Positions 52,888 to 64,000 of a stretch of DNA of 64,000 bases are shown one piece after another (the first letter of the stretch is position 1; each line of letters opens with the position of its first letter). The position numbers and the translations under genes are program-made. Below the pieces are notes generated by a model. The model saw only the letters and a list, made by a program, of their open reading frames with translations. It made no database searches and was not told where the DNA came from. Source of the stretch: Sphingomonas crocodyli (GTDB taxonomy: Bacteria > Pseudomonadota > Alphaproteobacteria > Sphingomonadales > Sphingomonadaceae); the NCBI RefSeq assembly GCF_004005865.1, contig NZ_SACN01000002.1, positions 62,001-126,000 of the forward strand. Direction: 5' to 3'.

Positions 52888-54300
52888 TTAGTCCTTGTAA
52901 CACACGGACTTGACCGCACCCACTACGTCACTGACCTTAATCAGCGCCGCCTTTTCCAGGTTCGCGGCATAGGGCATCGGCACGTCTTCGTTGGTGACGC
53001 GGCGGACCGGCGCGTCGAGATCGTCGAAGCCGTCTTCCATCGCGATCGCCATCAGTTCCGACGCGATCGAACAGACCGGCCAGCCTTCCTCGACGATGAC
53101 CATGCGGTTGGTCTTCTTCAGGCTCTTGAGCACGGTCGCCTTGTCGAGCGGGCGGATCGTGCGCAGATCGATCACCTCGGCGTCGATGCCTTCGCCTTCC
53201 AGCTGCTTGGCGGCTTCCAGCGCCAGGCCAACGCCGATCGAATAGCTGACGATCGTGACGTCATTGCCGGCCTTGGCGACGCGCGCCTTCCCGATCGGCA
53301 GGACATAATCGTCGAGCTTCGGCACATCGAAACTCTGACCGTAGAGCAGCTCGTTCTCCAGGAACACGACCGGATCGGGCGATCGGATCGCGGCCTTGAG
53401 CAGGCCCTTCGCGTCCGCTGCCGAATAAGGCGCGATCACGATCAGACCGGGGACGGCGGCATACCAGGGGGCATAGTTCTGGCTGTGCTGCGCGCCGACG
53501 CGGGCGGCGGCGCCGTTCGGGCCACGGAACACGATCGGGCAACGCATCTGGCCACCCGACATATAATTGGTCTTGGCGGCCGAATTGATGATGTGATCGA
53601 TCGCCTGCATGGCGAAGTTGAACGTCATGAATTCGATGATCGGCTTGAGACCGCCCATCGCCGCGCCCGAACCGATGCCGGCAAAGCCATATTCGGTAAT
53701 CGGCGTGTCGATGACGCGCTTGTCGCCGAACTCGTCGAGCAGGCCCTGCGTGACCTTATAGGCGCCCTGATATTGCGCGACTTCCTCGCCCATCACGAAG
53801 ACGTCGCCGTCGGCGCGCATTTCCTCGGCCATCGCGTCGCGCAGCGCTTCGCGGACCGTGGTCTTGACCAGCTCGGTACCCTCGGGAACTTCGGGCGCTT
53901 CGTTGGTGTCCACGACGGCGGCGACCATCGCGTGCGTGGCGCTTTCGGCCTTCTTGGGCTTTTCCTCTTCGGAAGCAGGCGCGGGGGCCTCCTTCGGCGC
54001 TTCGGCCTTGGGTTCTTCCTTCTTCGGTGCGGGCTTGGCGGCGGCGGATGCGTCCTCGCCTTCCTCGACCAAAGTCGCGATGACGGTGCCGACCTTCACG
54101 CCCTCGGTGCCCTCGGCCACCGCGATCGAAGCGATCGTGCCTTCGTCGATGGCTTCGAATTCCATCGTCGCCTTGTCGGTCTCGATCTCGGCCAGGATGT
54201 CACCCGACTTGACGGCGTCGCCTTCCTTGACGAGCCATTTGGCCAGCGTGCCCTCCTCCATCGTCGGGGAAAGGGCGGGCATCTTCAGTTCGATCGGCAT
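52888..54300 (-). CDS. pdhB: Pyruvate dehydrogenase E1 component beta subunit with lipoyl domain
   Basis: A 470-residue protein: N-terminal lipoyl domain ([19 protein letters not shown]; lipoyl Lys in ETDKATMEF), an Ala/Pro/Lys-Glu linker (about 90-135), then the E1-beta transketolase domain from about residue 145 ([14 protein letters not shown]). An E1-beta that carries its own lipoyl arm is common in alphaproteobacteria. It begins one base after pdhA. Confidence 0.97.
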   Translation of the reverse strand: MPIELKMPALSPTMEEGTLAKWLVKEGDAVKSGDILAEIETDKATMEFEAIDEGTIASIAVAEGTEGVKVGTVIATLVEEGEDASAAAKPAPKKEEPKAEAPKEAPAPASEEEKPKKAESATHAMVAAVVDTNEAPEVPEGTELVKTTVREALRDAMAEEMRADGDVFVMGEEVAQYQGAYKVTQGLLDEFGDKRVIDTPITEYGFAGIGSGAAMGGLKPIIEFMTFNFAMQAIDHIINSAAKTNYMSGGQMRCPIVFRGPNGAAARVGAQHSQNYAPWYAAVPGLIVIAPYSAADAKGLLKAAIRSPDPVVFLENELLYGQSFDVPKLDDYVLPIGKARVAKAGNDVTIVSYSIGVGLALEAAKQLEGEGIDAEVIDLRTIRPLDKATVLKSLKKTNRMVIVEEGWPVCSIASELMAIAMEDGFDDLDAPVRRVTNEDVPMPYAANLEKAALIKVSDVVGAVKSVCYKD

Positions 54301-54301
54301 C

Positions 54302-55405
54302 TCAGTAGCTTCCCACCAGCACGTCGGTATAGAGTTCGTCGGCCTCGGGCTCCGGCATTTCCTCGGCGAAATCGGCCGCCTCGGACACGATCGTGCGGAT
54401 ATCCTTTTCGAGCTTCTTCAGCTCGTCCTCGGTGACGCCGACGGCCTCCAGCTCCTTCTTGAGATGGTCGATCGGGTCGGATTTGTCGCGAACCGCCTGC
54501 ACTTCGTCGCGCGAGCGATATTTGGCCGGATCGGACATCGAATGGCCACGATAGCGATAGGTCTTGAGTTCGAGCAGGATCGGGCCCTTGCCGGCGCGGA
54601 CCCAGGCGACCGCTTCCTCAGCCGCGCCGCGCACCGCGAGCACGTCCATGCCGTCGACCTGGATGCCCGGAATGCGGAAGCTCTCGCCACGGCGATAGAG
54701 CTGATCTTCGGACGAGGCGCGATTGACGCTGGTGCCCATCGCATACTGGTTGTTCTCGATCACGAAGATGATCGGGAGTTTCCAGAGCTCCGCCATGTTG
54801 AAGCTCTCATACACCTGGCCCTGGTTCGCGGCGCCATCGCCGAAATAGGCCATCGCGATGCCGCCATCACCGGCATATTTATGCTTGAAGGCGAGGCCGG
54901 TGCCCAGCGAGACCTGCGCGCCGACGATGCCGTGGCCGCCGTAGAAGCGATGCTCCACGGAGAACATGTGCATCGATCCGCCCTTGCCCTTCGAGATGCC
55001 GGCGGCGCGGCCGGTCAGCTCGGCCATGATCACCTTCGGATCGATGCCGTAGGCGAGCATGTGGCCGTGATCGCGATAGCCGGTGATCACCGAATCCTTG
55101 CCGACTTCCAGCGCCGACTGCAGGCCGACGGCAACCGCCTCCTGGCCGATATAGAGGTGGCAGAAGCCGCCGATCAGGCCGAGGCCGTACAGCTGGCCGG
55201 CCTTTTCCTCGAAGCGGCGGATCAGGAGCATCTGCCGGTAGAATTCCAGCATCTCCGTCTTGGTCGCTTCATAGCGCGTCGGATCGGCGGGGCGCTCGCG
55301 GTTGGAGACGGCGGTGGCGGCCGGCGCAGCTTTCGCGGCGGGCGCTTTACGGGCGGGTGCTTTGCGCGCGGGGGAAGCTGCGCGCGGAGAGGCTGCTTTG
55401 GCCAA
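54302..55405 (-). CDS. pdhA: Pyruvate dehydrogenase E1 component alpha subunit
   Basis: A 367-residue ThDP-dependent subunit with [13 protein letters not shown] in the GDG-N type cofactor motif and regulatory-loop [11 protein letters not shown]. The first 40 residues are Ala/Lys/Pro-rich and disordered. It decarboxylates pyruvate with PdhB. E2 (pdhC) is not next to it in this window. Confidence 0.97.
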   Translation of the reverse strand: MAKAASPRAASPARKAPARKAPAAKAAPAATAVSNRERPADPTRYEATKTEMLEFYRQMLLIRRFEEKAGQLYGLGLIGGFCHLYIGQEAVAVGLQSALEVGKDSVITGYRDHGHMLAYGIDPKVIMAELTGRAAGISKGKGGSMHMFSVEHRFYGGHGIVGAQVSLGTGLAFKHKYAGDGGIAMAYFGDGAANQGQVYESFNMAELWKLPIIFVIENNQYAMGTSVNRASSEDQLYRRGESFRIPGIQVDGMDVLAVRGAAEEAVAWVRAGKGPILLELKTYRYRGHSMSDPAKYRSRDEVQAVRDKSDPIDHLKKELEAVGVTEDELKKLEKDIRTIVSEAADFAEEMPEPEADELYTDVLVGSY

Positions 55406-55554
55406 GTCGGGTTCCTTTGCCGGGGGGCGGTGGACTGCGGGGACTTATAGGCGGGCCGATCGCAATATCGCAACGCCCGATGATCAACCATGACACCGGT
55501 ATCAATGCACGGCCGGCCTGTCTATGTTCGTCAGCCGATGATTAATCGACCAAT

Positions 55555-55863
55555 TTAGTCGCGCGGGATGATGACTTCGTCGGGGCGGACCTGCCCTGTG
55601 GTGCGGCGTACGATCTCGTCGCCATAATCGGCATCGACATGGCGCGGATCGAGCAGTTCGGCCCGGTGGCGCAGCGTCGCGCGATAATCCTGCGCGGCCT
55701 TGAGCTGCGCCTGCTTGTCCTTCAGCTGCGCACGATAGCCGCCCAGCGCGAACAGCCCGTTGGGGCCGATCAGCGCGGCGCTGGCGAAATAGCCGATGAT
55801 CAGGATCGCCGCCGCGGGGATCGCAGCGGATTTGACCATCTGAAGGATTGGCGCACGGTTCAT
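55555..55863 (-). CDS. ftsB: Cell-division protein FtsB
   Basis: A 102-residue protein with a single membrane helix (about 12-31, IPAAAILIIGYFASAAL), followed by a coiled coil (YRAQLKDKQAQLKAAQDYRATLRHRAELLDP) and a short C-terminal part. It matches FtsB/DivIC septum formation initiators and sits between pdhA and eno as usual in alphaproteobacteria. Confidence 0.93.
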   Translation of the reverse strand: MNRAPILQMVKSAAIPAAAILIIGYFASAALIGPNGLFALGGYRAQLKDKQAQLKAAQDYRATLRHRAELLDPRHVDADYGDEIVRRTTGQVRPDEVIIPRD

Positions 55864-55949
55864 GATCGCAAAGGAGAATCACGAAATCGTCGCCGCATCA
55901 ACCCCTTGTGGCGATGCGGCGACTCGATTCGTCGAATCGTGTCCGTAAT

Positions 55950-56077
55950 AATCCTCCCCCGCCAGGGGGAGGTGGCGCCGAAGGCGACGGAGGGGGCGGG
56001 TTCGACCAACTCGAATTGGCCACCATCCTCCCCCTCCGTCAGCTTGCGCTGACACCTCCCCCTGGCGGGGGAGGATT
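55950..56077. repeat. Composite palindromic repeat (REP-like), copy B
   Basis: A 128-base element with perfect 25-base terminal inverted repeats (55950-55974 and 56053-56077), each also a hairpin CCTCCCCC-GCC-(A/T)GGGGGAGG. An 11-base inner pair (55986-55996 with 56030-56040) adds to the structure. It ends eight bases before the eno stop (on the 3' side of eno) and may end its transcript. Confidence 0.8.
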
Positions 56078-56084
56078 TAAGAGG

Positions 56085-57486
<1,402 letters not shown>

Positions 57487-57527
57487 TGTTGAACGATGGT
57501 TTGAACCACCCGACAGGGAGATCGAAG

Positions 57528-58004
57528 ATGGCGGCGGAAGACGGCAAGGGTTCGGCATTCGACGACGCGAAGGATGCGTTCACCTCGACGATGTCGGGCT
57601 TCGCCGACACGGCCAATACGAAGGCCAAGGAATTCACGGTGCAGGGCAAGGACCGCACCACCGAGGCGCTCGACAATGTCGCGACGCTGATCGGCGACGC
57701 GGCCAATGCGGTCGATGAGAAGCTGGGCGCGCAATATGCGGGCTATGTCCGCCAGGCGGCCGAGGCGGTGACGGGCTTTTCGGACAATCTGAAGGCCAAG
57801 GACGCCGAGCAGCTGTTCGAAGATGCCAAGGGCATGATCCGCAGCAGCCCGGCGATCGCGATCGCCGCTGCCGCCGCAATCGGCTTCGCGGTGGCGCGCG
57901 TCGTGAAGGCAGGTTTCCCCGAAGGCACGGAGACGGGCCACGGGTCGCCTGCGGCTGACTCTACCCCTCCGGCGTCGGAGCCTGATGCCGCGCCGAAGGG
58001 CTGA
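57528..58004 (+). CDS. YqjD/DUF883-like membrane-anchored protein
   Basis: A 158-residue protein, helical and Ala/Asp-rich for the first 100 residues (FDDAKDAFTSTMSGFADTANTKAKEF), with a C-terminal membrane helix SPAIAIAAAAAIGFAVARVV and a Pro-rich tail. This layout resembles YqjD/ElaB, which tether ribosomes to the inner membrane in stationary phase. First of three genes. Confidence 0.75.
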   Translation: MAAEDGKGSAFDDAKDAFTSTMSGFADTANTKAKEFTVQGKDRTTEALDNVATLIGDAANAVDEKLGAQYAGYVRQAAEAVTGFSDNLKAKDAEQLFEDAKGMIRSSPAIAIAAAAAIGFAVARVVKAGFPEGTETGHGSPAADSTPPASEPDAAPKG

Positions 58005-58006
58005 TT

Positions 58007-58756
58007 TTGGCGGATCGGGGCGAAGGCGAAGCTGCAGCGGGCGGCGGTGATGAGCCGATCCGCGCGCTGTTCACGCGGTTAACGGCCGATATCCGGACGC
58101 TGATCGAGGCGGAGGTCGCGCTCCTCCGCATCGATTTCTACCGGCGGATCGCGCGCGCCAAGCTGGCGATCATCCTGATCGTCGGCGCGCTATTGCTGGG
58201 CCAGGCGGCGGCGGTGGTGCTGCTGATGTCGTTGGCTTTCGCGTTGTCGCCTTATCTGACGCCGTTCGGCGGGGCGATGGTGGCGGCGCTGATCGGCGCG
58301 ATCGCCGCCGGGCTGTGCGCGAAGATGGGCATGAAGCGCCTCGTCTCGATGATCGAGGATGACGATCGCGACGATAAGCCGCAGGGTGCGATCGAGCCGT
58401 TGATCGAGCGCGCCCGCGCCCGCAGCCGCACGGCGCGCGCCGCGGTGCTCGATGCGATCGGCGATACGCAGGCGCGGCTCCACCCGCGCGCCCTGCTCGA
58501 GGATCTGACCGAAGAGGTTCTCGATCACGCGCAGTCGCTGGCGCATCGCGTCGTCGAAAAGGCCCGGCGTCAGCCGATCCGCACGATCCTGTGGATCGCG
58601 GGCGGGGCGCTGTTGGTCCTGCGGCCGCGACTGGGTAAATTTGCTTTCAAGGTGGCGGATCGTCTCGGTGCAACCCGAACGGGCGCCGTTGGTTACAGGG
58701 GCGAGGGCGCCGTTACGCCGGCGCAACCGCCCGCTTCCGAGGAGACTGGTCGATGA
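58007..58756 (+). CDS. YqjE/holin-X-like membrane protein, TTG start
   Basis: A 249-residue protein with two close helices (about 53-78 and 84-108), as in the phage holin superfamily III/YqjE group, and a long charged helical C-terminal part with a further hydrophobic segment near residue 192 (WIAGGALLVL). It starts TTG 58007, two bases after the YqjD-like stop. It overlaps the third gene by four bases (ATGA). Confidence 0.75.
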   Translation: MADRGEGEAAAGGGDEPIRALFTRLTADIRTLIEAEVALLRIDFYRRIARAKLAIILIVGALLLGQAAAVVLLMSLAFALSPYLTPFGGAMVAALIGAIAAGLCAKMGMKRLVSMIEDDDRDDKPQGAIEPLIERARARSRTARAAVLDAIGDTQARLHPRALLEDLTEEVLDHAQSLAHRVVEKARRQPIRTILWIAGGALLVLRPRLGKFAFKVADRLGATRTGAVGYRGEGAVTPAQPPASEETGR

Positions 58757-59166
58757 CGAAGGTCAAGGATAGCGCCGAGCGTGCCGCGACGCTGGCGAGC
58801 GCGAAGCTGAATGAATCGGCCGAGGCCGTGAAGGCCGGCTATGAAACCGCCAAGGCCAAGGTGGGCGAAGGCGTCGACAGCTTTCCGGTCGTGGCGCTGG
58901 CCGCCGGCGTCGCGGTCGGCGCGGTCGTGGGCGCGCTGCTGCCCAAGACGAAGAAGGAAGGCGAACTGCTCGGCCAATATGGCGGCGAGATCGTCGATCG
59001 CGCCAAGGCGGCGCTGACCGCCGGCAAGGATGCGGGCAGGGCCGAACTCGACGCGGCGGGCTTCAGCACCGATGCGGCGGGTAAACAGGTCGGCAAGCTG
59101 ATCGAATCGATCGCGAAGGTCGCCGAGACGGCGGGCAGCGCGGCCGCCGGCGCGATCCGCAAATAA
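58753..59166 (+). CDS. Helical membrane-associated protein of the YqjD operon
   Basis: A 137-residue, Ala/Lys/Glu-rich protein with a central hydrophobic helix (about 48-64, VVALAAGVAVGAVVGALL) flanked by helices of the CsbD/YtxH kind. Probably a stress protein at the inner membrane; function not established. Translated by coupling with the preceding gene. Confidence 0.72.
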   Translation: MTKVKDSAERAATLASAKLNESAEAVKAGYETAKAKVGEGVDSFPVVALAAGVAVGAVVGALLPKTKKEGELLGQYGGEIVDRAKAALTAGKDAGRAELDAAGFSTDAAGKQVGKLIESIAKVAETAGSAAAGAIRK

Positions 59167-59248
59167 CAGGTTCAAGCCGGGTTCACCGCCCGGCCGCTAA
59201 CGCAATGCTCAAGCGGATGGCACGCGCCATCCGATCACGGAGATTCGA

Positions 59249-59848
59249 ATGAAGAAGATTCTGCTTTCCATCGGCACCGCCGCGATGCTGGCGACCGGCA
59301 TTGTCGTGCCGATGGCCGCCCCGGCTTCGGCCGCGGTGATCGCGAACAAGGATGCCGCCACCTTCGTCAGCACGCTGGGCGACGAAAGCTTCGCCGTGCT
59401 CAAGACGGGCAACAAGGCCGCCGTGCGCACCAAGTTCCGCGAGCTGCTGTCGCAGCATTTCGCGATCGATGCGATCGGCGACCGCTTGATCCGCCGCTGG
59501 GCGAACCAGATCACCCCGGCGCAGAAGGCCGCGTACAAGGCTGCGATCCCGAACTTCATCATCGGCACCTATTCGGACAATCTCTACGATTATTCGAAGG
59601 CGACGATGAAGGTCGTGCGCACCGCGCCCGCAGGTAGCGGCTTCAACGTGACGACGACCGTGGCCAAGCCCGGTTCGCAGCCGATCACGGCGGTCTGGTC
59701 GGTCGGCCAGGTCGGCGGCGTCTTCAAGATCACGAACCTGACCGTCGCCAATATCAACCTGGCGATGACGCAGGCGCAGGATTTCGATGCGATCATCCAG
59801 CGCAAGGGTTTTGACGCACTCGTTGCGATGATGAAGGCGCGCGGCTAA
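59249..59848 (+). CDS. MlaC/Ttg2-like periplasmic phospholipid-binding protein
   Basis: A 199-residue protein: signal peptide ending PASAA, then the MlaC pattern (FRELLSQHFAIDAIGDRLIRRWANQITPAQKAAYKAAI, with later strands YDYSKATMKVVRTAP and the C-terminal helix). MlaC carries phospholipids between the outer-membrane MlaA and inner-membrane MlaFEDB. No other mla gene is adjacent. A hairpin GGATGGC/GCCATCC (59215-59232) stands just before its ribosome site. Confidence 0.85.
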   Translation: MKKILLSIGTAAMLATGIVVPMAAPASAAVIANKDAATFVSTLGDESFAVLKTGNKAAVRTKFRELLSQHFAIDAIGDRLIRRWANQITPAQKAAYKAAIPNFIIGTYSDNLYDYSKATMKVVRTAPAGSGFNVTTTVAKPGSQPITAVWSVGQVGGVFKITNLTVANINLAMTQAQDFDAIIQRKGFDALVAMMKARG

Positions 59849-59897
59849 ACGCGCCGTCATAAGAGGATCGCCCTGCAGGCGCGCAGGAGATTTGAAT

Positions 59898-60113
59898 ATG
59901 AGCAAGATGCATCTGGTGTTCGGCGGTCGGGTCACCGATCCGCGCGGGCTCGATTATGGGGATCTGTCCAAGATCGACGTCGTCGGTTTCTTCCCCGACT
60001 ATAAGTCGGCGGAAAATGCGTGGCGGGGCGCGGCACAGCGCACCGTCGACGATGCTGAGATGAAATATGTGATCGTCCATCTCCACAAGCTGCTGGAGCC
60101 GGATCTGGACTGA
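59898..60113 (+). CDS. DUF4170 protein
   Basis: A 71-residue protein (MHLVFGGRVTDPRGLDYGDLSKIDVVGFFPDYKSAENAWRGAAQRTVDDAEMKY). This matches DUF4170, a small alphaproteobacterial family often near a KDO/inositol-phosphatase gene; its role is unknown. AGGAGA seven bases before ATG 59898 supports this start over the TTG at 59892. Confidence 0.85.
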   Translation: MSKMHLVFGGRVTDPRGLDYGDLSKIDVVGFFPDYKSAENAWRGAAQRTVDDAEMKYVIVHLHKLLEPDLD

Positions 60114-60121
60114 ACCGAATG

Positions 60122-60149
60122 AACCCTCCCCGATCGGGGAGGGTTTTTT
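60122..60149 (+). terminator. Intrinsic terminator after DUF4170 gene
   Basis: AACCCTCCCC-GATC-GGGGAGGGTT is a perfect 10-base stem followed by TTTT; with A/T pairs at the base it may serve both strands. The rhomboid stop lies right after it. Confidence 0.9.
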
Positions 60150-60775
60150 CATGCGCTGCGATATTTGAGTAGCAGCAGCGGGCGTGCGAGGAGAAGGCCG
60201 GCGAGGAAGCCGCCGATATGTGCCCAGATCGCGACGGTGAAGCCCGCGCCGGGCATCGCGAAGCCGATCATCAGCTGGATGCCGACCCACGCCACCGCCA
60301 GCCATACGACGTTGAGCGCATAAGCGACGCGCGGCGGCATGTTGCTGTCGCGCGGGCGGCCGAACAGCAAGGCATAGGCGCCGAACAGGGCCGAGATCGC
60401 CCCGCTCGCCCCGATCATCGGCGACATATCGAGCGGGGAGGCGAGATATTGCGCGAGTGCCGCCGCATAGGCGCCGATCAGGTAGAGCAGCAGCGTGCCG
60501 AACGTCCCCACCGCGGCTTCCACCGAGCGCCCGCAATAGACGAGGATCAGCAGGTTGAAGCCGAGATGGACGATGCCCGCGTGCAGCAGGGTCGCGCTCA
60601 GCGGCGTGATCCAGACGGGCAGCGCGCCTTCGAGTTCGATCCCGCCCAGACGCGCCGGAATGAAACCGCCGATGAAGTCGGCGGTTTCGGAAAGGCCGGC
60701 GACCGCCAGGATGAAATAGCTGGCGATCGTCGCGACGGCGATCATGGTGGTGGCCCGTGCGGGCGGCATTTTCAT
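60149..60775 (-). CDS. Rhomboid-family intramembrane serine protease
   Basis: A 208-residue protein with six helices. The catalytic Ser is in MSPMIGASGAISALF (GASG), the His in WAHIGGFLAGLL and the structural HLGFNLL is present. It cuts membrane-bound substrates. The gene converges on the DUF4170 gene at the terminator. Confidence 0.93.
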   Translation of the reverse strand: MKMPPARATTMIAVATIASYFILAVAGLSETADFIGGFIPARLGGIELEGALPVWITPLSATLLHAGIVHLGFNLLILVYCGRSVEAAVGTFGTLLLYLIGAYAAALAQYLASPLDMSPMIGASGAISALFGAYALLFGRPRDSNMPPRVAYALNVVWLAVAWVGIQLMIGFAMPGAGFTVAIWAHIGGFLAGLLLARPLLLLKYRSA

Positions 60776-60809
60776 GGGCAGCCCATTACCTTCAAAAGGC
60801 GGCCCGCGA

Positions 60810-61286
60810 TCAGATGAACTCGATCTTCGAGACGAGGTAGAACCGCTCGCCCGACGGCACCGTCACCTCGACCTCGTCATCGACCTTCTTGCCGATGAGC
60901 GCGCGGCCCAGCGGCGAATTGTAGCTGATCTTGCCGTCCTTGGCGTTCGCCTCGGTCTGGCCGACGATCTGATACTTTACCGGCTTGTCGTCCTCGTCGA
61001 GCATCGTCACGGTCGCGCCGAAGACGATGCGATCGCCCGAAAGATCGCGCGGATCGATCACCTGCGCGCGGCTCAGCCGATCCTCGATATCGCTGATCGT
61101 CGCTTCGATCTGGCCCTGGCGCTCCTTGGCGGCGTGATATTCGGCATTTTCCGAAAGGTCGCCATGCGCGCGCGCTTCTTCGATCGCGTCGACGATCTGC
61201 GGCCGCTCGATTTTGAGACGCGCGAGCTCTTCGGTCAGCATGCGATAGCCTTCCTGGAGCATCGGCAACTTCTCAACGCTGGCCAT
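60810..61286 (-). CDS. greA: Transcription elongation factor GreA
   Basis: A 158-residue factor with an N-terminal coiled coil ([46 protein letters not shown], tip with D-L-S-E-N) and an FKBP-like C-terminal domain. It restarts backtracked RNA polymerase. It lies downstream of carB on the same strand (gap 85), a common alphaproteobacterial order. Confidence 0.97.
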   Translation of the reverse strand: MASVEKLPMLQEGYRMLTEELARLKIERPQIVDAIEEARAHGDLSENAEYHAAKERQGQIEATISDIEDRLSRAQVIDPRDLSGDRIVFGATVTMLDEDDKPVKYQIVGQTEANAKDGKISYNSPLGRALIGKKVDDEVEVTVPSGERFYLVSKIEFI

Positions 61287-61371
61287 CTGCCTTCAACCCT
61301 TTCGTCCGATAAGCCCGCCCCCCAGACGACCCTTGCGGGCCGCCCACACTGTCTTCCTGCATTGCGGGGGA

Positions 61372-64000
61372 TCAGGCGTGAGGGGCAGAATAATAGGATT
61401 GGAGCGCCCGTACTTCAAGCTTGCGCTCGCGAAGTGCCGCGATCGCCTCGACCGCGGCGACCGAAGCGGCCGCTGTCGTGAAGTAGGGAACCTTGCCGTA
61501 GAGCGCCGTCGTACGGATCGATTGCGAGTCCTGCAGCGACTGCCAGCCCTCGGTCGTGTTGAAGATCAGGTCGACGTCGCCGTCCTTGATCTTGTCGACG
61601 ATGTTCGGGCGGCCCTGCTGCACCTTCAGGACATTTTCGACCTGCAGGCCGGCATTCTGGAGGTAATCCGCCGTGCCGCTGGTCGCGATCACGCGGAAGC
61701 CCATGTCGAGCAATTTGCCGATCGCGGGCAGGATCTGCGGCTTGTCACCATCCTTGACCGATACGAACACGGTCCCGGCCAGCGGCAGCTTCGTGAAGGC
61801 GCCCAGCTGCGCCTTGGCGAAGGCGGTAGCGAAATCGCTGTCGATGCCCATCACCTCGCCGGTCGACTTCATTTCCGGCGAAAGCACCGGATCGACGCCG
61901 GGGAAGCGCGCCCACGGGAACACCGCTTCCTTCACCGCGATATGCTTGATGTCCAAATCGATCTTGGGCAGCGCGGCCAGCTTCTCGCCCGCCATCACCC
62001 GCGCCGCGATCTTGGCGACGGGGGTGCCGATCGCCTTGGCGACGAAGGGCACGGTGCGGCTGGCGCGCGGATTGACCTCGATCAGATAGACCTTGCCGTC
62101 CTTCACCGCGAACTGGACGTTCATCAGGCCGCGGACCATCAGCGCGCGGGCCATTGCATCGGCCTGGCGCTTGATCTCGTCGATGATGTCGGTGGGCAGC
62201 GAATAGGGGGGCAGGGTGCACGCGCTGTCGCCCGAATGGACGCCTGCTTCCTCGATATGCTGCATCACGCCTGCGATCACGACATCGTCGCCATCGCAGA
62301 TCGCATCGAGATCGACCTCGATCGCGTCGCGCAGATATTGGTCGATCAGCACGGGCGAGTCGCCCGACACCAGCACAGCGGTGGTGATATACTGCTCCAG
62401 CTGCGCGGGATCCTCGACGATCTCCATCGCGCGGCCGCCCAGCACGTAAGACGGGCGCATGAGGACCGGATAGCCGACCCGTTCGGCGACGCTCAGCGCC
62501 TCTTCGCGGCTGCGCGCGATGCCGTTGCGCGGCTGATGCAGGCCCAGATCGGAGACGAGCGCGGCGAAACGCTCGCGATCCTCGGCCAGATCGATCGCGT
62601 CGGGCGAGGTGCCCAGGATCGGGATGCCCGCATCCTCCAGCTCCTGCGCGAGCTTGAGCGGCGTTTGCCCGCCGAACTGGACGATGACGCCCTTCAGCGT
62701 GCCGTTCGACATCTCGACATGCAGGATTTCCAGCACGTCCTCGGCGGTCAGCGGCTCGAAATAGAGGCGGTCCGACGTGTCGTAATCGGTCGAGACGGTC
62801 TCGGGATTGCAGTTGACCATGATCGTCTCATAGCCCGCCTCGGCCAGCGCGAAGCAGGCGTGGACGCAGCAATAGTCGAACTCGATCCCCTGACCGATCC
62901 GGTTGGGGCCGCCGCCAAGGATCACGATCTTTTCGCGGTCGGTCGGGTTGCTCTCGCACTCGGGCTCGCCGAAGCTTGGCGCTTCGTAGGTCGAATACAT
63001 GTAGGGCGTCTTGGCCTCGAACTCGGCCGCGCAGGTGTCGATCCGCTTGAAGACCGGGCGGACGCCCAGCTTGTGGCGATGCGCGCGCACCTCCTTCTCG
63101 GTGATGCCGCCGGTCATGGCCTTGAGCGCATCATGGACGATGCCGCCGCCGCGCGCCTGCCCGGTCGCATTGCCGGCAAGGTTGGCCGACTGGAGCGCCA
63201 GCCAGGCGAGCCGCTTGTCGGAGAAGCCCATCGCCTTGAGCTTACGCATGCCATCGGCATCGTTGGGCAGGCCGTCACGGCACGCACTCTCCTCGGCCGC
63301 GACGATCTCGGCGAGGCGATCGAGGAACCACGGTTCGAACTTGGCGATCTTGTGGATTTCGTCGACGGTAAGACCTTCGCGCAGAGCCTGCGCGGCGATC
63401 AGCAGGCGATCCGGCGTCGCGCGGGCCAGCTCGGCCTCGATGCGCGACTTGGGGGCGCCCTTCAGCTCGTCGACTACGTTGAAGCCGACGAGGCCGGTTT
63501 CGAGGCCGCGCAGCGCCTTCTGCATCGATTCGTGGATGTTGCGGCCGATCGCCATCGTCTCGCCGACCGACTTCATCGCGGTGTGGAGCAGCGGCTCGGC
63601 GCCCTTGAACTTTTCGAAGGCGAAGCGCGGAATCTTCGTGACCACGTAATCGATGGTCGGTTCGAACGACGCCGGGGTTGCGCCCGTAATGTCGTTCATG
63701 ATCTCGTCGAGCGTGTAGCCGACCGCGAGCTTCGCGGCGACGCTGGCGATCGGGAAGCCGGTCGCCTTCGATGCGAGCGCCGAGGAGCGCGACACGCGCG
63801 GATTCATCTCGATCACGACCAGACGGCCGTCGGCGGGGTTCACCGCGAACTGGACGTTCGAACCGCCCGTCTCGACGCCGATCTCACGCAGCACCGCGAT
63901 GCTCGCGTTGCGCATGATCTGATATTCTTTGTCGGTCAGCGTCAGCGCGGGCGCGACGGTGATCGAATCGCCCGTATGGACGCCCATCGGATCGACATTC
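61372..64000 (-). CDS. carB: Carbamoyl-phosphate synthase large subunit, N-terminus cut by window edge
   Basis: The open frame runs from the stop at 61372 to the window end, 876 codons, so about 235 N-terminal residues of a roughly 1110-residue CarB lie outside. Seen: the end of the first ATP-grasp half ([31 protein letters not shown]), the oligomerisation domain, the second ATP-grasp half ([38 protein letters not shown]) and the C-terminal MGS-like allosteric domain. It makes carbamoyl phosphate for arginine and pyrimidines with CarA. Confidence 0.97.
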   Translation of the reverse strand, partial: NVDPMGVHTGDSITVAPALTLTDKEYQIMRNASIAVLREIGVETGGSNVQFAVNPADGRLVVIEMNPRVSRSSALASKATGFPIASVAAKLAVGYTLDEIMNDITGATPASFEPTIDYVVTKIPRFAFEKFKGAEPLLHTAMKSVGETMAIGRNIHESMQKALRGLETGLVGFNVVDELKGAPKSRIEAELARATPDRLLIAAQALREGLTVDEIHKIAKFEPWFLDRLAEIVAAEESACRDGLPNDADGMRKLKAMGFSDKRLAWLALQSANLAGNATGQARGGGIVHDALKAMTGGITEKEVRAHRHKLGVRPVFKRIDTCAAEFEAKTPYMYSTYEAPSFGEPECESNPTDREKIVILGGGPNRIGQGIEFDYCCVHACFALAEAGYETIMVNCNPETVSTDYDTSDRLYFEPLTAEDVLEILHVEMSNGTLKGVIVQFGGQTPLKLAQELEDAGIPILGTSPDAIDLAEDRERFAALVSDLGLHQPRNGIARSREEALSVAERVGYPVLMRPSYVLGGRAMEIVEDPAQLEQYITTAVLVSGDSPVLIDQYLRDAIEVDLDAICDGDDVVIAGVMQHIEEAGVHSGDSACTLPPYSLPTDIIDEIKRQADAMARALMVRGLMNVQFAVKDGKVYLIEVNPRASRTVPFVAKAIGTPVAKIAARVMAGEKLAALPKIDLDIKHIAVKEAVFPWARFPGVDPVLSPEMKSTGEVMGIDSDFATAFAKAQLGAFTKLPLAGTVFVSVKDGDKPQILPAIGKLLDMGFRVIATSGTADYLQNAGLQVENVLKVQQGRPNIVDKIKDGDVDLIFNTTEGWQSLQDSQSIRTTALYGKVPYFTTAAASVAAVEAIAALRERKLEVRALQSYYSAPHA

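Noticed and set aside
52870..54435. 521-codon plus-strand frame across pdhB
   Set aside because: Antisense shadow.
58007..58756. Prophage lysis gene (holin)
   Set aside because: Holin-like name comes from fold similarity; no endolysin or phage gene is near and the operon is YqjD/YqjE-like.

Overview
The window is a GC-rich chromosomal segment of a Sphingomonas-like alphaproteobacterium (Sphingomonadales). The evidence is the synteny eno-ftsB-pdhA-pdhB, the maf / RNase E/G / yacG cluster, a pdhB with an N-terminal lipoyl domain, a TonB-dependent receptor of sphingomonad type, DUF4170 and TMEM175 proteins, and GC-rich CCTCCCCC/GGGGGAGG palindromic repeats between genes. I see no rRNA, insertion sequence, prophage, CRISPR array or plasmid gene. 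Both ends cut a gene: a HExxH metallopeptidase-like protein at base 1 and carB at base 64000.

Layout. 1-5.3 kb: small single genes (peptidase S51 with Tat signal, hotdog thioesterase, EF-hand protein, GFA-type zinc protein, an FNR-type regulator with four candidate cluster cysteines, a STAS-like protein). 5.4-7.9 kb: a cytochrome P450 converging on a Rieske oxygenase. 8.0-12.4 kb: gluQ-pheS-pheT on the minus strand, then an HNH nuclease. 13.3-21 kb: an accessory catabolic stretch holding two short-chain dehydrogenases, a luciferase-like flavin monooxygenase, a toxin-antitoxin pair, an AraC regulator, a Coq4-family protein, a SnoaL-like protein and an MFS transporter. 21-24.2 kb: two pirins, a small unknown protein and a divergent LysR regulator. 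24.2-36 kb: a long run of minus-strand genes (cysK, two MFS transporters, TMEM175-like, UvrD/PcrA helicase, a 39-residue peptide, tRNA-Lys, folK, a flippase, polA), tightly coupled by 4-base stop/start overlaps. 36-44 kb: flavin reductase, infA-maf-RNase E/G-like-yacG, tRNA-Phe, a TonB-dependent receptor, a Tat-exported FAD oxidoreductase, an AlkA-like glycosylase, a [2Fe-2S] ferredoxin. 44-52.9 kb: rlmB, tRNA-Tyr, a cluster with a membrane-tethered LuxR-type regulator, a cupin, an exported amidase, an outer-membrane protein, three small enzyme-like proteins, a squalene/phytoene-synthase-like protein and a receiver-domain protein. 52.9-64 kb: pdhB-pdhA, ftsB, eno, an envelope/stress operon of three YqjD/YqjE-like proteins, an MlaC-like protein, DUF4170, rhomboid, greA and carB.

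How genes may work together (inference): the P450 and Rieske enzymes need electron donors, and the adrenodoxin-type ferredoxin is the only obvious redox partner in the window. The 13-21 kb genes look like a breakdown pathway for an alicyclic or aromatic compound with its own uptake and regulators, but no substrate can be read from sequence alone. I found no obviously new multi-gene defence system. The most unusual items are the LuxR-HTH protein with a C-terminal membrane helix and its unknown partner, several exact palindromes placed on start sites or promoters, a P450 lacking the I-helix acid, and repeated use of UUG start codons, including for infA. All positions and motifs were read by eye; no database search was run.
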